Source: Pseudomonas sp. LP_7_YM | GTDB taxonomy: Bacteria; Pseudomonadota; Gammaproteobacteria; Pseudomonadales; Pseudomonadaceae | Length of the DNA stretch: 46,248 bases | Assembly (NCBI RefSeq): GCF_004364435.1 | Contig: NZ_SOCT01000020.1 | Span: forward strand, 1 to 46,248 | Direction of reading: 5' to 3' | Part shown: piece after piece, positions 33,870 through 43,530 of the stretch | How the letters are laid out: every line of letters begins with the position of its first letter | How positions within the stretch are numbered: position 1 is the stretch's first letter | Notes under the pieces: generated by a model | Told to the model about the DNA's origin: nothing | The model's input: only the letters and a program-made list of their open reading frames with translations | The model's database searches: none | Position numbers and translations under genes: made by a program

Positions 33870-35669
33870 ATGTCGAGCAAAAGAGCTATCGGAGACGTTC
33901 GTCCGAGTCAGGTGATTACCACTTTTGGTCCTGGTGCCATTGTGGACTTGCAAACTCTGTCGGTTATCGTCGCCGGCATTGACGGCTGGCATTTGGATGA
34001 AGAACTAGTAATTCACGAGCCGCGCTTGCAGCGAGCCCTGAAAGTAAAGCGCTTTTTTTCCGCAGAGCCGACCAGCGGCAACTATTTTACAAAACGCGGA
34101 ACCGTACCAACCTTTCTGTTTCCTCGCTATCAGGTTTGCACTCATCCTGAATGCGCAAGCCTTTCCGAACCTGGCGAAGAACTGGTTGAATACAACGAAA
34201 AAACGCAGGAAATGGAATGCAAGGCACCGAATTGCAAGGGCCGTGGTAAGTACCGGGCTCCCACCACTCCAGCGCCGTTTGTAGTTGCCTGTCCGAGCGG
34301 TCATATTGATGACTTTCCTTGGCGTGCGTATGTGCACCGGGACGCCGATAACAACTGTAAGAAGCGCATGCGCTTGGTGTATTCCGGCACCACAGGGTCG
34401 GTGTCTGATATCTGGGTCTATTGTGCCTGCGATGCCAAGCGCAGCGTCAGTGATGCCTTTGGTGAAAATCGCAGCCTCGCCTTGGGCGAATGTAGCCGCA
34501 AGCGTCCTTGGTTGGGTATCAAAAATAAAGACCCTCATGAGTGTAAACACGCAGGCCAATTGCGTGCCATTCAACGTGGCGCCACTAACGGCTGGTTCCC
34601 CTTGGTGCGCAGTGCCTTGTCCATTAAAGAAGCCGCTACCCCCATAGGACAGGCTCTAAAAAAATGCCCACAACATCAAGTGGAAAAAATCGACTCCAAA
34701 GAAAAGCTGAAAACGCTTCTCGATATGGAAATGTTCCCTACTTTGTCAGAGTTCAAGGTAGAAGATATTTGGCTGACCTTACTGAAAGAGCGGGGCGAAA
34801 TCGAAACCGATGAAATCGATTTACGCCTACCGGAATGGAATGCGTTTAGAGATATCGAAGGCAGCAACCAAGGCGATCAATCCGATTTTTTCTTAGAGGC
34901 GGGAGAGGTTCCCGATCTGCAAAGCAATAAAATCGATCGAATAGTGCTTGCTAGAAAATTATTAGAAGTCCGGGCGCTCACCAGTTTTACGCGCATCGAC
35001 TATGCCTCAGGTATGGATGACGACGGTATGGGCGCCTCTCGTGCGCCAATTTACAAGGAGCGGCAGGATTGGCTTCCTGCCGTCGAGGTGCGAGGCGAAG
35101 GCATTTTTATCGAATTAAAAGAAGATGCCCTGGCAAATTGGGAGGCTATACCTGCGGTAAAAAAACGGGCGGCCGCCATTGAGCAAAAATACCGAGAGTG
35201 GGCGGCCGAACGTGGTGTTGATGCGGATGATTTCCCCGGTGCGCGATATATTCTGCTGCACAGTCTGGCTCACGTATTAATGCGGCAGCTTGCTTTGGAT
35301 TGTGGTTACTCCGAATCCGCAGTTCGAGAGCGTATTTACAGCAGCACCGATCCTGAACGCAGAATGGCGGGTATCTTGTTGTACACCGCTAGTGCCGATT
35401 CCGAAGGCAGTCTGGGTGGTTTGGTGGATCTAGGCAGTAAGGAGCGCTTTCCCAATTTGATTCACAGCGCCTTAGAAAACGCCAAGCGCTGCTCGTCGGA
35501 CCCCCTTTGCGCAGATCACCAACCGGATGTGCATGCCACCATAAACGGTGCAGCCTGCCACGCTTGTGTCTTAGCTCCGGAAACCTCTTGCGAAGCCTTT
35601 AACCGATTTCTGGATCGCAGCTTCCTGGTGCCTACCATGGCATATAGCGATATGGCTTATTTCAAATAA
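33870..35669 (+). CDS. drmB: DISARM protein DrmB (DUF1998)
   Basis: 599 aa. The N-terminus IGDVRPSQVITTFGPGAIVDL is characteristic of DrmB. Several cysteine groups follow (CTHPEC, CKAPNCKG, VACPSGHIDDFPW ~150, YCACDAKRS) and a C-terminal DUF1998 domain (GARYILLHSLAHVLMRQLAL ~460-480, GSLGGLVDLG, and a last group CSSDPLCADH plus CHACVLAPETSCE near 545-585). The cysteines probably bind zinc. DrmB partners DrmA in the known complex. The gene starts 5 bp after drmA and ends 9 bp before drmC. Confidence 0.92.
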   Translation: MSSKRAIGDVRPSQVITTFGPGAIVDLQTLSVIVAGIDGWHLDEELVIHEPRLQRALKVKRFFSAEPTSGNYFTKRGTVPTFLFPRYQVCTHPECASLSEPGEELVEYNEKTQEMECKAPNCKGRGKYRAPTTPAPFVVACPSGHIDDFPWRAYVHRDADNNCKKRMRLVYSGTTGSVSDIWVYCACDAKRSVSDAFGENRSLALGECSRKRPWLGIKNKDPHECKHAGQLRAIQRGATNGWFPLVRSALSIKEAATPIGQALKKCPQHQVEKIDSKEKLKTLLDMEMFPTLSEFKVEDIWLTLLKERGEIETDEIDLRLPEWNAFRDIEGSNQGDQSDFFLEAGEVPDLQSNKIDRIVLARKLLEVRALTSFTRIDYASGMDDDGMGASRAPIYKERQDWLPAVEVRGEGIFIELKEDALANWEAIPAVKKRAAAIEQKYREWAAERGVDADDFPGARYILLHSLAHVLMRQLALDCGYSESAVRERIYSSTDPERRMAGILLYTASADSEGSLGGLVDLGSKERFPNLIHSALENAKRCSSDPLCADHQPDVHATINGAACHACVLAPETSCEAFNRFLDRSFLVPTMAYSDMAYFK

Positions 35670-35678
35670 GGAAAGGCC

Positions 35679-36497
35679 GTGCCAGATACCAAAAATAAAA
35701 CTGCCTATACTTTGGCACAGAACGTGCGCCAGTTAATCAATGCGGGTACCTTTGCCGAAGCTATCGTGGCATTGGAATCGGGGGAGCTAACCTCACAATC
35801 CGGCTCTGCAAGCATTGCCAAACTGGCCGCAGGGCGGGGGACCGTTCAAAGTGCGCTATCCAGCTTGATAACTATCTGGACGTTTAAGTTCACTGCGCTC
35901 AGCAGTGCTGCATTTGCCTTGCAGCTGATAGCACTGAAAGAAGCAGTGTTACTGACTGAAAGCGAAGCCACCAAAACCGAAGTGGTATGGACAGGGCCCA
36001 AGGTGGAGGGCTCTTATCTGCGCGCTACCCGCCAAGTGGTGCAGGATATTATTTCCGCAGCTCAATTTGAACTTTTAGTAGTTGGCTATTGGTTGGCAGG
36101 AAAAGAAGATTACGAAGGTATTATCAACGACGTCATTGAGTTAATCGCCAATGCCGTTGCGCGGGGAGTGAAGGTCATAATGGTATTGGACGAGGGCGAA
36201 AAAGGTTACGGTAAAAATAACCGCGATACCTTGATTGCCCTCTGGCCAAAGGGTATTGCATCACCACAGCTGCTGACTTGGAAAATACCCCCCAACGATA
36301 AACACCTGAAGCTGCACGCTAAGGTTCTGGTGGCGGATCGTCACGATGCACTGGTTACTTCCGCCAACCTGACCATGTATGCACTGGATCGCAATATGGA
36401 AATGGGTGTTAGAGCGCAAGGACAACCCAGTGAGCGGATTGCCCAACATTTCGAACTTTTAAGGTATAAGGAAATTCTTGTACCTTATGATGTTTAG
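35679..36497 (+). CDS. drmC: DISARM phospholipase D-like protein DrmC
   Basis: 272 aa from a GTG start with AAGGAAAG upstream. One HKD motif is present: HAKVLVADRHDALVTSANLT (~209-228), so two chains would be needed to form a PLD-type active site. PLD-fold members include nucleases and lipases. In the characterised Bacillus DISARM the corresponding gene was not strictly required. The stop codon overlaps that of the convergent drmMI gene. Confidence 0.88.
   Translation: MPDTKNKTAYTLAQNVRQLINAGTFAEAIVALESGELTSQSGSASIAKLAAGRGTVQSALSSLITIWTFKFTALSSAAFALQLIALKEAVLLTESEATKTEVVWTGPKVEGSYLRATRQVVQDIISAAQFELLVVGYWLAGKEDYEGIINDVIELIANAVARGVKVIMVLDEGEKGYGKNNRDTLIALWPKGIASPQLLTWKIPPNDKHLKLHAKVLVADRHDALVTSANLTMYALDRNMEMGVRAQGQPSERIAQHFELLRYKEILVPYDV
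36494..36497. other. Overlapping stop codons of the two convergent DISARM operons
   Basis: The plus-strand stop TAG (36495-36497) and the minus-strand stop TAA (36494-36496 read in reverse) share bases within TTAG. No terminator can fit between the operons, so transcripts from either side must run into the other gene. Confidence 0.9.
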
Positions 36498-39400
36498 TGC
36501 GTCTCTTGAAAGTGGCGTTCTTTGTTGAGAGCCAAAAGTCGAGCCAGTATTTCGTCGCGAACATCATCGGGCCAGCGATACTTCCAGGGTATATTTTTAC
36601 CCTCTTCAACCTCGTACTCGGGTATGAAGTCGTAATCCAACACTAAATCATCCCATCCATAGGCCAAAAGGGTCTCTTGATCCAGCGCTGAATGAAGATC
36701 ACGAAGAAAGGTGATCTTTTCGGATTGTTCATTCGGGTTATTGAAGAGGTTGTATGTATCCGTTAGACCTTTGTCCAGCTCTATTAGTAGTTTCTTTCTA
36801 TAGTCGTAGTATTTTTGACCAGCATCTCTGAGCGCGTCGTGTCTGGGCGATAATTCAGGGAAAGGAAATGTCTCAAAACAGTCTGAGGGAGCGTAAACTG
36901 GTCTGTCTTCTAGGGAGGAGCCAAAAAACAATGCCCACTCCTCGTGAAACCTTGAATGCATTACACAGAACTCAGCCATAGACTCCACAGCAAAGACGAT
37001 TAGCTTTTGATCGTACACCATGCCGTTGGGCAAGAATGTGAACGTCCGGTACTTGCTCGTTTGAGTGGCTACCATGATGCGCTCAAGTGGTTTAATTGTT
37101 CTATAGAGCCCAGGCCGCTTTTCACAATATTGCCACCAACGATCTCGTACTGCTGGTCGCTTTTGTTTGTCTCTGTCAGGTTTAACTTTTGCTTTAACGA
37201 TCTCGTAAAGGTCGGGCCATTGCTGCGCCTGCGTCTCATCCAGATCAAAGAAATCGATAATGGATCGATGGTGCTGATGGGTTGGCGAGTCGTTAACCTC
37301 AGCCCCTCCGATATAAGGAAATATCCTTTCCTGATTTTTTGGATCTATCTCTAACAGCCGATTCATTTCAGCAATAGAGCTGGCGACACCTTTAGTGTCG
37401 GTATCGTCAAAGGTGAATCCCATACCCAAAGGATAGCTACCAACAAAACTCTTGTTTGAATTAGAGGCAAGCACGTGCGGGTCTTCGCTGTCTCCTTTAT
37501 CGAACAAATAAGCGGTGATTTTCTCGACTTTCTTCTGATCAAGATAAAAGGCTTGTTCAGCTTGTCCCTTGTTGATAAAAATCAAACTTACAATAACCGC
37601 TGCTTTGCCAGGCCATGGCACTCGTCGCTGAGTATTAAAGATGACGCCTCCATGATTAACAATCCATCGAAGTCCTGTACTGCGGGTATCACCTTGGCGA
37701 ATAGTTTTGGTCGCAATCAATCCGAAGCTACCCTGCTTTCGGAGCAGATTAAATGTACTGCGGAAAAAGTGTGCAACCAGGTCAGAGTTGCCATGAGACT
37801 CTTCATGTACGAGTTTTAACCAGTCGATAAAGTAGTCCCGATTGCCCTCAATGGTGGTATTTTTACCGGCAAATGGCGGGTTACCCACGAAGGCATCGAA
37901 ACCACCATTCTCTCGGTGAAAGACTTCCGGAAACTCGACTTCCCAGCAAAATGGAATAATTGGCTTATCACCGGTAGTAATCCCTTTGACAATCTTATCA
38001 ATCTCCTCGGTGGCCTTCTCATCTATGCCTAACCGGTCAAGCCAATAACGATACTCCAACAGTTTGGCTTCCCGCTGTTTGGTGTTAGCACCGTTAAAGA
38101 AGGCAGCTATAGCTAGGGTCGCCTTTAATCGGATACTAGCGAGTGCTTCTTCGGCAGTTCGGTTTTCTTTTTCTTTAGAAGTGAAGTCATGATCCGGAAT
38201 GGAATGAATCGCCTCCCGGTGTAGCTCGGCCTCTTCCACTTCTTGATCAGGTTGGTTGGCAAACAAGGGGCCAAAATCATCTCTGACCGGCTTCCACGTA
38301 AAGTTGCGGATTTGCTCAGATGAAAGCCCTATTAGGGAGTTGCCATGCTTGAGTGCATGATCCACAAAGGTAAATGGACGGTCGGTAGAGAGCGTGGTTA
38401 GCCAGAGGGATAGCTTGGCCATTTCCACCGCTAACCGATTCATATCCACGCCATAGATACAGCGCTCGGCCACATAGCGGCGAGCGAATACTAACCGTTC
38501 CTCGCGGGAATCCGGCATGAGGTTTTCGCTGGCGCGACCTAGCGATTGAGTGGCAAACGGCATGGTTAATATGGCGTCCGGCTGTTCGGCAGTCATACGC
38601 TCCCAGGCGTCTACCAATCGCTCCGCCAGATACCGTGTAGCCTGTACGAGAAATGCGCCAGAGCCCATTGCAGGGTCACAAACTTTAAGATTTAGGATTT
38701 CCTGCGGTGTCTTGATTAACCGGGGCTCTAAAAGTAGCCCGGGCTTACCTTCAACACTCGTATAGATCTGATGCTCTAACGTACGTCTCACCACAGGTTC
38801 GGTGAGAGTAGGAGGTGTGTAGTGAGCGCCACTGGAACGGCGATCCTGCCCGTGGGTAACATACAGTCCGCCCGGCCGGACGATGCCCAAGGGTTGCAAA
38901 AATCGTTCAACCGGTTTGGCTAGCGCCAGTAGCTCTGTATCATCAGTCCCGATGTTAACCAGAGTCTGTCGATCTTCGTTTCGTGCCAGCACTTTTTTGA
39001 TTGTGCCAGCAGTTTTACTGGTGTGCCGGGCAATGGCCTTGATCAGTGCCTCTTGTTCCAAACCTGCAAATTCATTTGCATTTACAGGTTCCGGTTCGAC
39101 AATTTTGTGCCCGCCCTGCAACAGCAAAAGGGTTTGATTAGCAGGCGCTCTGGCTACGCGTCGATCGAGAAGGCCTTCATACATATGACCGATCTGTTCT
39201 ACTGCCAGTGTCCGGTAACTCACCAGCTGGCGGACGCCGTCAACCTTGGCATATTTGAGGCTACGCAAAATATCACGTATCACAACATCCCTAACCTTTG
39301 GCGGTTCCGGTATATCGCTCGGCCAGGTACCGCCCTTCTTCCTTCCATCAAGTAATTGGTATCGATTTGGGTCGAACAGCTGCCCTCCATGGGCGGCAAT

Positions 39401-40462
39401 GCGAATGTCGGGGTCGACACTGCCGTCATGCAAGAGACGCGAACTTGCTAGCAGGCGGGCATAAGCTGCGTAGGAGTATTTGAGTTTTTCTGGGGCTAGC
39501 CGGCGGGTTTCTTCTAGTTCAGTTAACAGGTGCAGCACGCCATAGGCTCTGTCGTAAGTGACATTGCCGTGCGGCAGCAAGCCGTTCTCTTCAGCATAGA
39601 GGGTGAACAGCAGTCGCATGATAAAAGCGACACTGGACTCAAACATCTCAGCTTCGCTATACCCGTGAAGGTAGTCGCCGCTGAGTTCGGCATCGACTCT
39701 ATCGAACTCGTGCACCAGAATCTGCAATGCCTCGCGTACCTGATTGCCTAATTGGTCGGCTACGTCCAATTGTCGCTGACGGCTCTGCTTGATTAGTTCG
39801 AGAATGACCTGATTCCGAGGCCCAGCAAAAAAGCGCGATTCACCCAACAGATCCTTGAAGGCCGCCAAGGTTAACGGGTCGTCATTCCACGTTTGCGCTG
39901 TCCAGGTCATCCAGGAAGTGGTTTCTGAAGGTGATGCAACGACTAAACGCCAAGCCTCGCCATTAGTTAACAGTCCGAGTTCCACACCGGCTTCTCGCAA
40001 CAATCGTTCAAACTTAGTGGTGGGCGATGCCTTCCAGCGGCCTTTCTCTTGCTGCCAAGGTTTATCTAACGACTGCTCACGCGGCACTTCAAGCACTAGC
40101 ATGATGGCGTTTTCTTCATCCAACAGGACGCGACTCGGGCGCAGAACTTCCTGCTGCTCATGCAAATTTACTACTTTGTCGAAGGGAATCGCTGCACCGA
40201 CTTGCCAGTAGTTTTTGTCTTTCAGGCCTAGAAAATCTTCGAGAATAAAACTAATCCAGGCCGGCTGACCATTGCCCTCCACCATGCCTTTGGGCAGGCT
40301 CCATATCTCACGCTGCTTTCGGAAAGCTGCGACCTCTGCCTTATCGAGTGATCTGAAGTTGCCGGCGTCGGCTAACACTGGCTCGCTTAATACCACTCCC
40401 GTAATTTCTACGCTGGAAAGCCAGCGATGCTGTCGGCTTGCTACGCGTTTATTCGTGGCCAT
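36494..40462 (-). CDS. drmMI: DISARM N6-adenine DNA methyltransferase DrmMI
   Basis: 1322 aa. The central gamma-class methylase has motif I CDPAMGSGAFLVQATRYLAE (~590-610) and the catalytic NPPF motif (FVGNPPFAGKN ~858), so N6-adenine methylation is expected. SGAHYTPP upstream of motif I and a large C-terminal region (~1000-1300) that probably holds target recognition resemble type IIG/PglX-like enzymes. At ~105-130 a nuclease-like segment reads SRVLLDEENAIMLVLEVPRE, where an active PD-(D/E)XK core would show ExK; here it is E-V-P, so cleavage is unlikely. It starts within a TGATG overlap with drmD. This methylase type defines class 1 DISARM. PglX of BREX is the main alternative, but no pglZ or brxC is present. 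Confidence 0.88.
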   Translation of the reverse strand: MATNKRVASRQHRWLSSVEITGVVLSEPVLADAGNFRSLDKAEVAAFRKQREIWSLPKGMVEGNGQPAWISFILEDFLGLKDKNYWQVGAAIPFDKVVNLHEQQEVLRPSRVLLDEENAIMLVLEVPREQSLDKPWQQEKGRWKASPTTKFERLLREAGVELGLLTNGEAWRLVVASPSETTSWMTWTAQTWNDDPLTLAAFKDLLGESRFFAGPRNQVILELIKQSRQRQLDVADQLGNQVREALQILVHEFDRVDAELSGDYLHGYSEAEMFESSVAFIMRLLFTLYAEENGLLPHGNVTYDRAYGVLHLLTELEETRRLAPEKLKYSYAAYARLLASSRLLHDGSVDPDIRIAAHGGQLFDPNRYQLLDGRKKGGTWPSDIPEPPKVRDVVIRDILRSLKYAKVDGVRQLVSYRTLAVEQIGHMYEGLLDRRVARAPANQTLLLLQGGHKIVEPEPVNANEFAGLEQEALIKAIARHTSKTAGTIKKVLARNEDRQTLVNIGTDDTELLALAKPVERFLQPLGIVRPGGLYVTHGQDRRSSGAHYTPPTLTEPVVRRTLEHQIYTSVEGKPGLLLEPRLIKTPQEILNLKVCDPAMGSGAFLVQATRYLAERLVDAWERMTAEQPDAILTMPFATQSLGRASENLMPDSREERLVFARRYVAERCIYGVDMNRLAVEMAKLSLWLTTLSTDRPFTFVDHALKHGNSLIGLSSEQIRNFTWKPVRDDFGPLFANQPDQEVEEAELHREAIHSIPDHDFTSKEKENRTAEEALASIRLKATLAIAAFFNGANTKQREAKLLEYRYWLDRLGIDEKATEEIDKIVKGITTGDKPIIPFCWEVEFPEVFHRENGGFDAFVGNPPFAGKNTTIEGNRDYFIDWLKLVHEESHGNSDLVAHFFRSTFNLLRKQGSFGLIATKTIRQGDTRSTGLRWIVNHGGVIFNTQRRVPWPGKAAVIVSLIFINKGQAEQAFYLDQKKVEKITAYLFDKGDSEDPHVLASNSNKSFVGSYPLGMGFTFDDTDTKGVASSIAEMNRLLEIDPKNQERIFPYIGGAEVNDSPTHQHHRSIIDFFDLDETQAQQWPDLYEIVKAKVKPDRDKQKRPAVRDRWWQYCEKRPGLYRTIKPLERIMVATQTSKYRTFTFLPNGMVYDQKLIVFAVESMAEFCVMHSRFHEEWALFFGSSLEDRPVYAPSDCFETFPFPELSPRHDALRDAGQKYYDYRKKLLIELDKGLTDTYNLFNNPNEQSEKITFLRDLHSALDQETLLAYGWDDLVLDYDFIPEYEVEEGKNIPWKYRWPDDVRDEILARLLALNKERHFQETH

Positions 40463-43400
40463 CAGCTACCCACCTTAGGAAGGATGACCTCTAGGGCAAC
40501 TGGGTACATTCTTTGGTCTGTCACTTTATATAAATCTCTTTGGCGTTTTGGCTCGATCTCACGCTCCTGTTGAAGCTGTTCGAGCCTACGCTGAAGAGCA
40601 AGAAAATCCTGCTCGCGCTGCGCTTGTTCTTCATCATCGAAAGCAAATTGCATCTGCATATCCGCAGAACGCTTTTGCCAGTTATGTATAGCATTTCTGA
40701 TGGCCGCGATACGCTCGGTGGCCAGACTTTTAGCATGCTTGCGCGCGACCTCACCCCGGGCGGTAAGGGTCAGAATCAACAAGCTGGCTTGATCCCCGGC
40801 ACTAATGGAAAGCTGCTTAGTAATCGCCTGAATATAAGGCGAAATTAGTTCCTGAACACTGGCGATGTCACCGGTGAAGACCTTAGCATCTTCAGGCCGA
40901 GTAACCTCCCCTTCTATAACTACCCCATTTTGGATCGACATTTGGCAGCGGATTAAGCCTTCGTGCAGGCGATTATGCTCTGGCCCCAGCAAAACCAGTC
41001 GACCCCATGCAATAACGGCAGGGGCCGTAATCAGGCTCGACTCTGAGATTGAAACTCTGTTCAGTCGGTTACGGGAGGATTGTGTTCCCCACATCTGGAT
41101 TCGGAACGCAGAAACCGCCCTTCTCATTAACGGATGATCAAGATGGACGATGCCCACGGCATCATTTTCTCTGGCCCTATTACGACTAAAGGAAAGGGGC
41201 TTTTGCAAATAATCTGAGCTGACATAGGCTTTGCATTCAGTCCAAGAATTTGGAATCCGCGTTAAAGTGAATTCGTCATTATCCAGCTCCCGAACTGCCT
41301 CATTACATCCTTCCAAGTATAAAGCCTGCTTCAATAGCGCAAGCTGGTTGCTATCGGATATATCAAGCGCGCTTCTTGCCCTGTTCAGGGCCTGAACTAT
41401 TTGTGCAACACTTTCATTTTCGCGAGCCTCGATAGCTATTTCTTCTCGCACGAGCCGTATGCGCGTATCATCGTCGATCGCAGCAAGACTGACAGTCTGA
41501 CCGAGTGCCTTTTTCCTGACGCTGTCTGCGATTAAAGCACCAACACTGCCAAGGTCGCTTCTGATAACTTCAACTTTATCGACGATATGCTTCAGAAACT
41601 CGGAGTCTTCCTGGTTTTTATAAACGAAATGATGAATGCGCACTTCATCAGCTTTCTGACCGTGACGGTCAATACGGCCATTACGCTGCTCCAACCGAAT
41701 GGGATTCCACGGGATTTCGTAGTGAATAAGATTGCGACAATGCTTCTGAAAATCCGCCCCTTCGGATGCAGCATCTGTGGCCAGCAAAATACGTACAGTG
41801 GTTTCACTATTAGACGCTTGAAACTCATCATTGATTTTTTTGCGACCACTATCGTTCATACCACCAACAATGGTTCTTGTCGCTTCAAGGAAACCATTTT
41901 TTTCCAGGATGCGTTCCAGATAGTTGAGCGTGTGTTTGTATTCCGTAAAAATAATTACACGCTCGCCATTCCATTGATCCCCATAGCGCAGATTAAGGTT
42001 GATCCAAGCGATCAAGGCTGCCGCCTTGCTATCTTCCTCTATCGAAAAGTGAGAAACCTGATGATCGACGATCTCAAACATGCTTTGAAGCATGCTTTTT
42101 TCATCATCCGTTAACTCTTGGATGAGTTTGGATGCGGCATTGGTAGCAGCTTCCAAGTTGTCCTCTTTGTCTTCATCATCGCTCCAATCTTCTGACTCTT
42201 TTTGCTCGAAGCTATTGAACAGAGACTCGCCGATGCCAAGCGCTCCCTTAATGCCAGCATTTGTCGTGTGGACAATTAGGCTCTCTCGGAACGCCAAGGG
42301 AGAGGATAACGCTCGCTTTTTCAAAAGTGTAAGAATGAATTGAAGAGGCCGTTCTGAGCGTTTATCGACCGAGGCTAAACGGCTATTGGTGTATGCTTTG
42401 AGCAAATTAAAAAGCTTTTGCTCATCCCCTTTCTGCATGACGTAGAGTTGAGGATCACTGGTTTCGTTACGTGGGAGTATGACCCTTTTGGGGAAACGCG
42501 GTGTTCCATCTGGATTGGAGATTTCTTGCTTTAAACGGCGAATGGTAACGGCGGAAAGCTGAGCTTTATCTAGATCAGTGCCGCGTGAGAAACGAAGATT
42601 ATCCAGTATCTCCAATAAACCGGTGAAGCTCTCCCGGTGGCCATTATGGGGGGTGGCAGTAAGAAACATCTTGTGCTCGAACTGTTCAGAAATAGAACGC
42701 AGAAGAGATGTGCGTTCAGAATCACGAATATATTGCTTCTTACCTGATGGGGCTGCGTTATGGGCTTCGTCAAGAACTAACAAATCCCAAGGGCGGTTGT
42801 TAGGCCTCTCCTCAAGTCTGCGCCTAGTACACTCATCGAACAATCGACGTGGGTGTTCAGTTTTTAGGTAATCAATTGAGGTAACAAGTCTGGGGAAACT
42901 TGCCCACGGGTTAATGCTGGGGCCGTATTCCTTTTTCATTCTAAGTACGGTGTCCCGGTCAATCATTTTAAATTCGAGGCCGAACTTCTCAGCCATCTCA
43001 TCGACCCATTTGATCTTCAGGTGGGCTGGACAGACGATCAAGACTCGGCTTGCCCTGTGGCTATGAATGAGTTCTTGCATTACCAAGCCAGCTTCAATGG
43101 TTTTACCCAGACCTACATCATCGGCCAGCAAGAGGCGTACCCGAGGCATGTTGATGGCCCGGATCACAGGTGCAAGCTGATACTCCTCCATCTGTACACC
43201 ACCACGAAACGGAGCTTGGAGTGTGTCTCCAATGGCCAACGAACTGGCTCCCCATTGCATAGACCTGATGAAAGCATCAAAAAGTTCGGGTTCATCGTGC
43301 GCAGTGATACTGGGAAGAGAGGTGGACTCAATTATGGAAGGAGCAATTTCCCGCTCCCAGATAACCTGGATACTCTCTCCAAGGGCATCATCGCTCAGAC

Positions 43401-43530
43401 ATTCTAGTGCGACTCTATGGATGGTCTGATTGGGTAGTGTTTTTGTTTTATTGACCGCTGTGACCGCCCATATTTTGTGGCGCAGCTTCACAATCTGTCC
43501 CTGCTCCGGCGCCGCACCTAACTCTGGCAT
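40462..43530 (-). CDS. drmD: DISARM SNF2-family helicase DrmD
   Basis: 1022 aa from the ATG at 43528-43530 (MPELGAAPEQGQIVKLRHK); the frame is open 23 more residues but those look unconserved. SNF2/RapA-type motifs: I ADDVGLGKTIEAGLV (~133-147), II LLVLDEAHNAAP (~250), III LTATPHNGH, V ATDAASEGADFQKHCRNLIH (~580) and VI EQRNGRIDRHGQ (~613). The C-terminal ~80 residues are a charged coiled-coil stretch (rich in Q, E, R). It heads the minus-strand operon and overlaps drmMI by a few bases. DrmD is the signature of class 1 DISARM. RapA-like ATPases outside defence are the alternative, but the context is decisive. Confidence 0.9.
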   Translation of the reverse strand: MPELGAAPEQGQIVKLRHKIWAVTAVNKTKTLPNQTIHRVALECLSDDALGESIQVIWEREIAPSIIESTSLPSITAHDEPELFDAFIRSMQWGASSLAIGDTLQAPFRGGVQMEEYQLAPVIRAINMPRVRLLLADDVGLGKTIEAGLVMQELIHSHRASRVLIVCPAHLKIKWVDEMAEKFGLEFKMIDRDTVLRMKKEYGPSINPWASFPRLVTSIDYLKTEHPRRLFDECTRRRLEERPNNRPWDLLVLDEAHNAAPSGKKQYIRDSERTSLLRSISEQFEHKMFLTATPHNGHRESFTGLLEILDNLRFSRGTDLDKAQLSAVTIRRLKQEISNPDGTPRFPKRVILPRNETSDPQLYVMQKGDEQKLFNLLKAYTNSRLASVDKRSERPLQFILTLLKKRALSSPLAFRESLIVHTTNAGIKGALGIGESLFNSFEQKESEDWSDDEDKEDNLEAATNAASKLIQELTDDEKSMLQSMFEIVDHQVSHFSIEEDSKAAALIAWINLNLRYGDQWNGERVIIFTEYKHTLNYLERILEKNGFLEATRTIVGGMNDSGRKKINDEFQASNSETTVRILLATDAASEGADFQKHCRNLIHYEIPWNPIRLEQRNGRIDRHGQKADEVRIHHFVYKNQEDSEFLKHIVDKVEVIRSDLGSVGALIADSVRKKALGQTVSLAAIDDDTRIRLVREEIAIEARENESVAQIVQALNRARSALDISDSNQLALLKQALYLEGCNEAVRELDNDEFTLTRIPNSWTECKAYVSSDYLQKPLSFSRNRARENDAVGIVHLDHPLMRRAVSAFRIQMWGTQSSRNRLNRVSISESSLITAPAVIAWGRLVLLGPEHNRLHEGLIRCQMSIQNGVVIEGEVTRPEDAKVFTGDIASVQELISPYIQAITKQLSISAGDQASLLILTLTARGEVARKHAKSLATERIAAIRNAIHNWQKRSADMQMQFAFDDEEQAQREQDFLALQRRLEQLQQEREIEPKRQRDLYKVTDQRMYPVALEVILPKVGS

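Noticed and set aside
36494..40462. Stand-alone type IIG restriction enzyme
   Set aside because: The ExK lysine is missing in the nuclease-like N-terminal segment and the gene is coupled to drmD.
36494..43530. BREX system suggested by a PglX-like methylase
   Set aside because: No pglZ, brxC or brxL is present, while drmA, drmB, drmC and drmD are, so DISARM explains the locus better.
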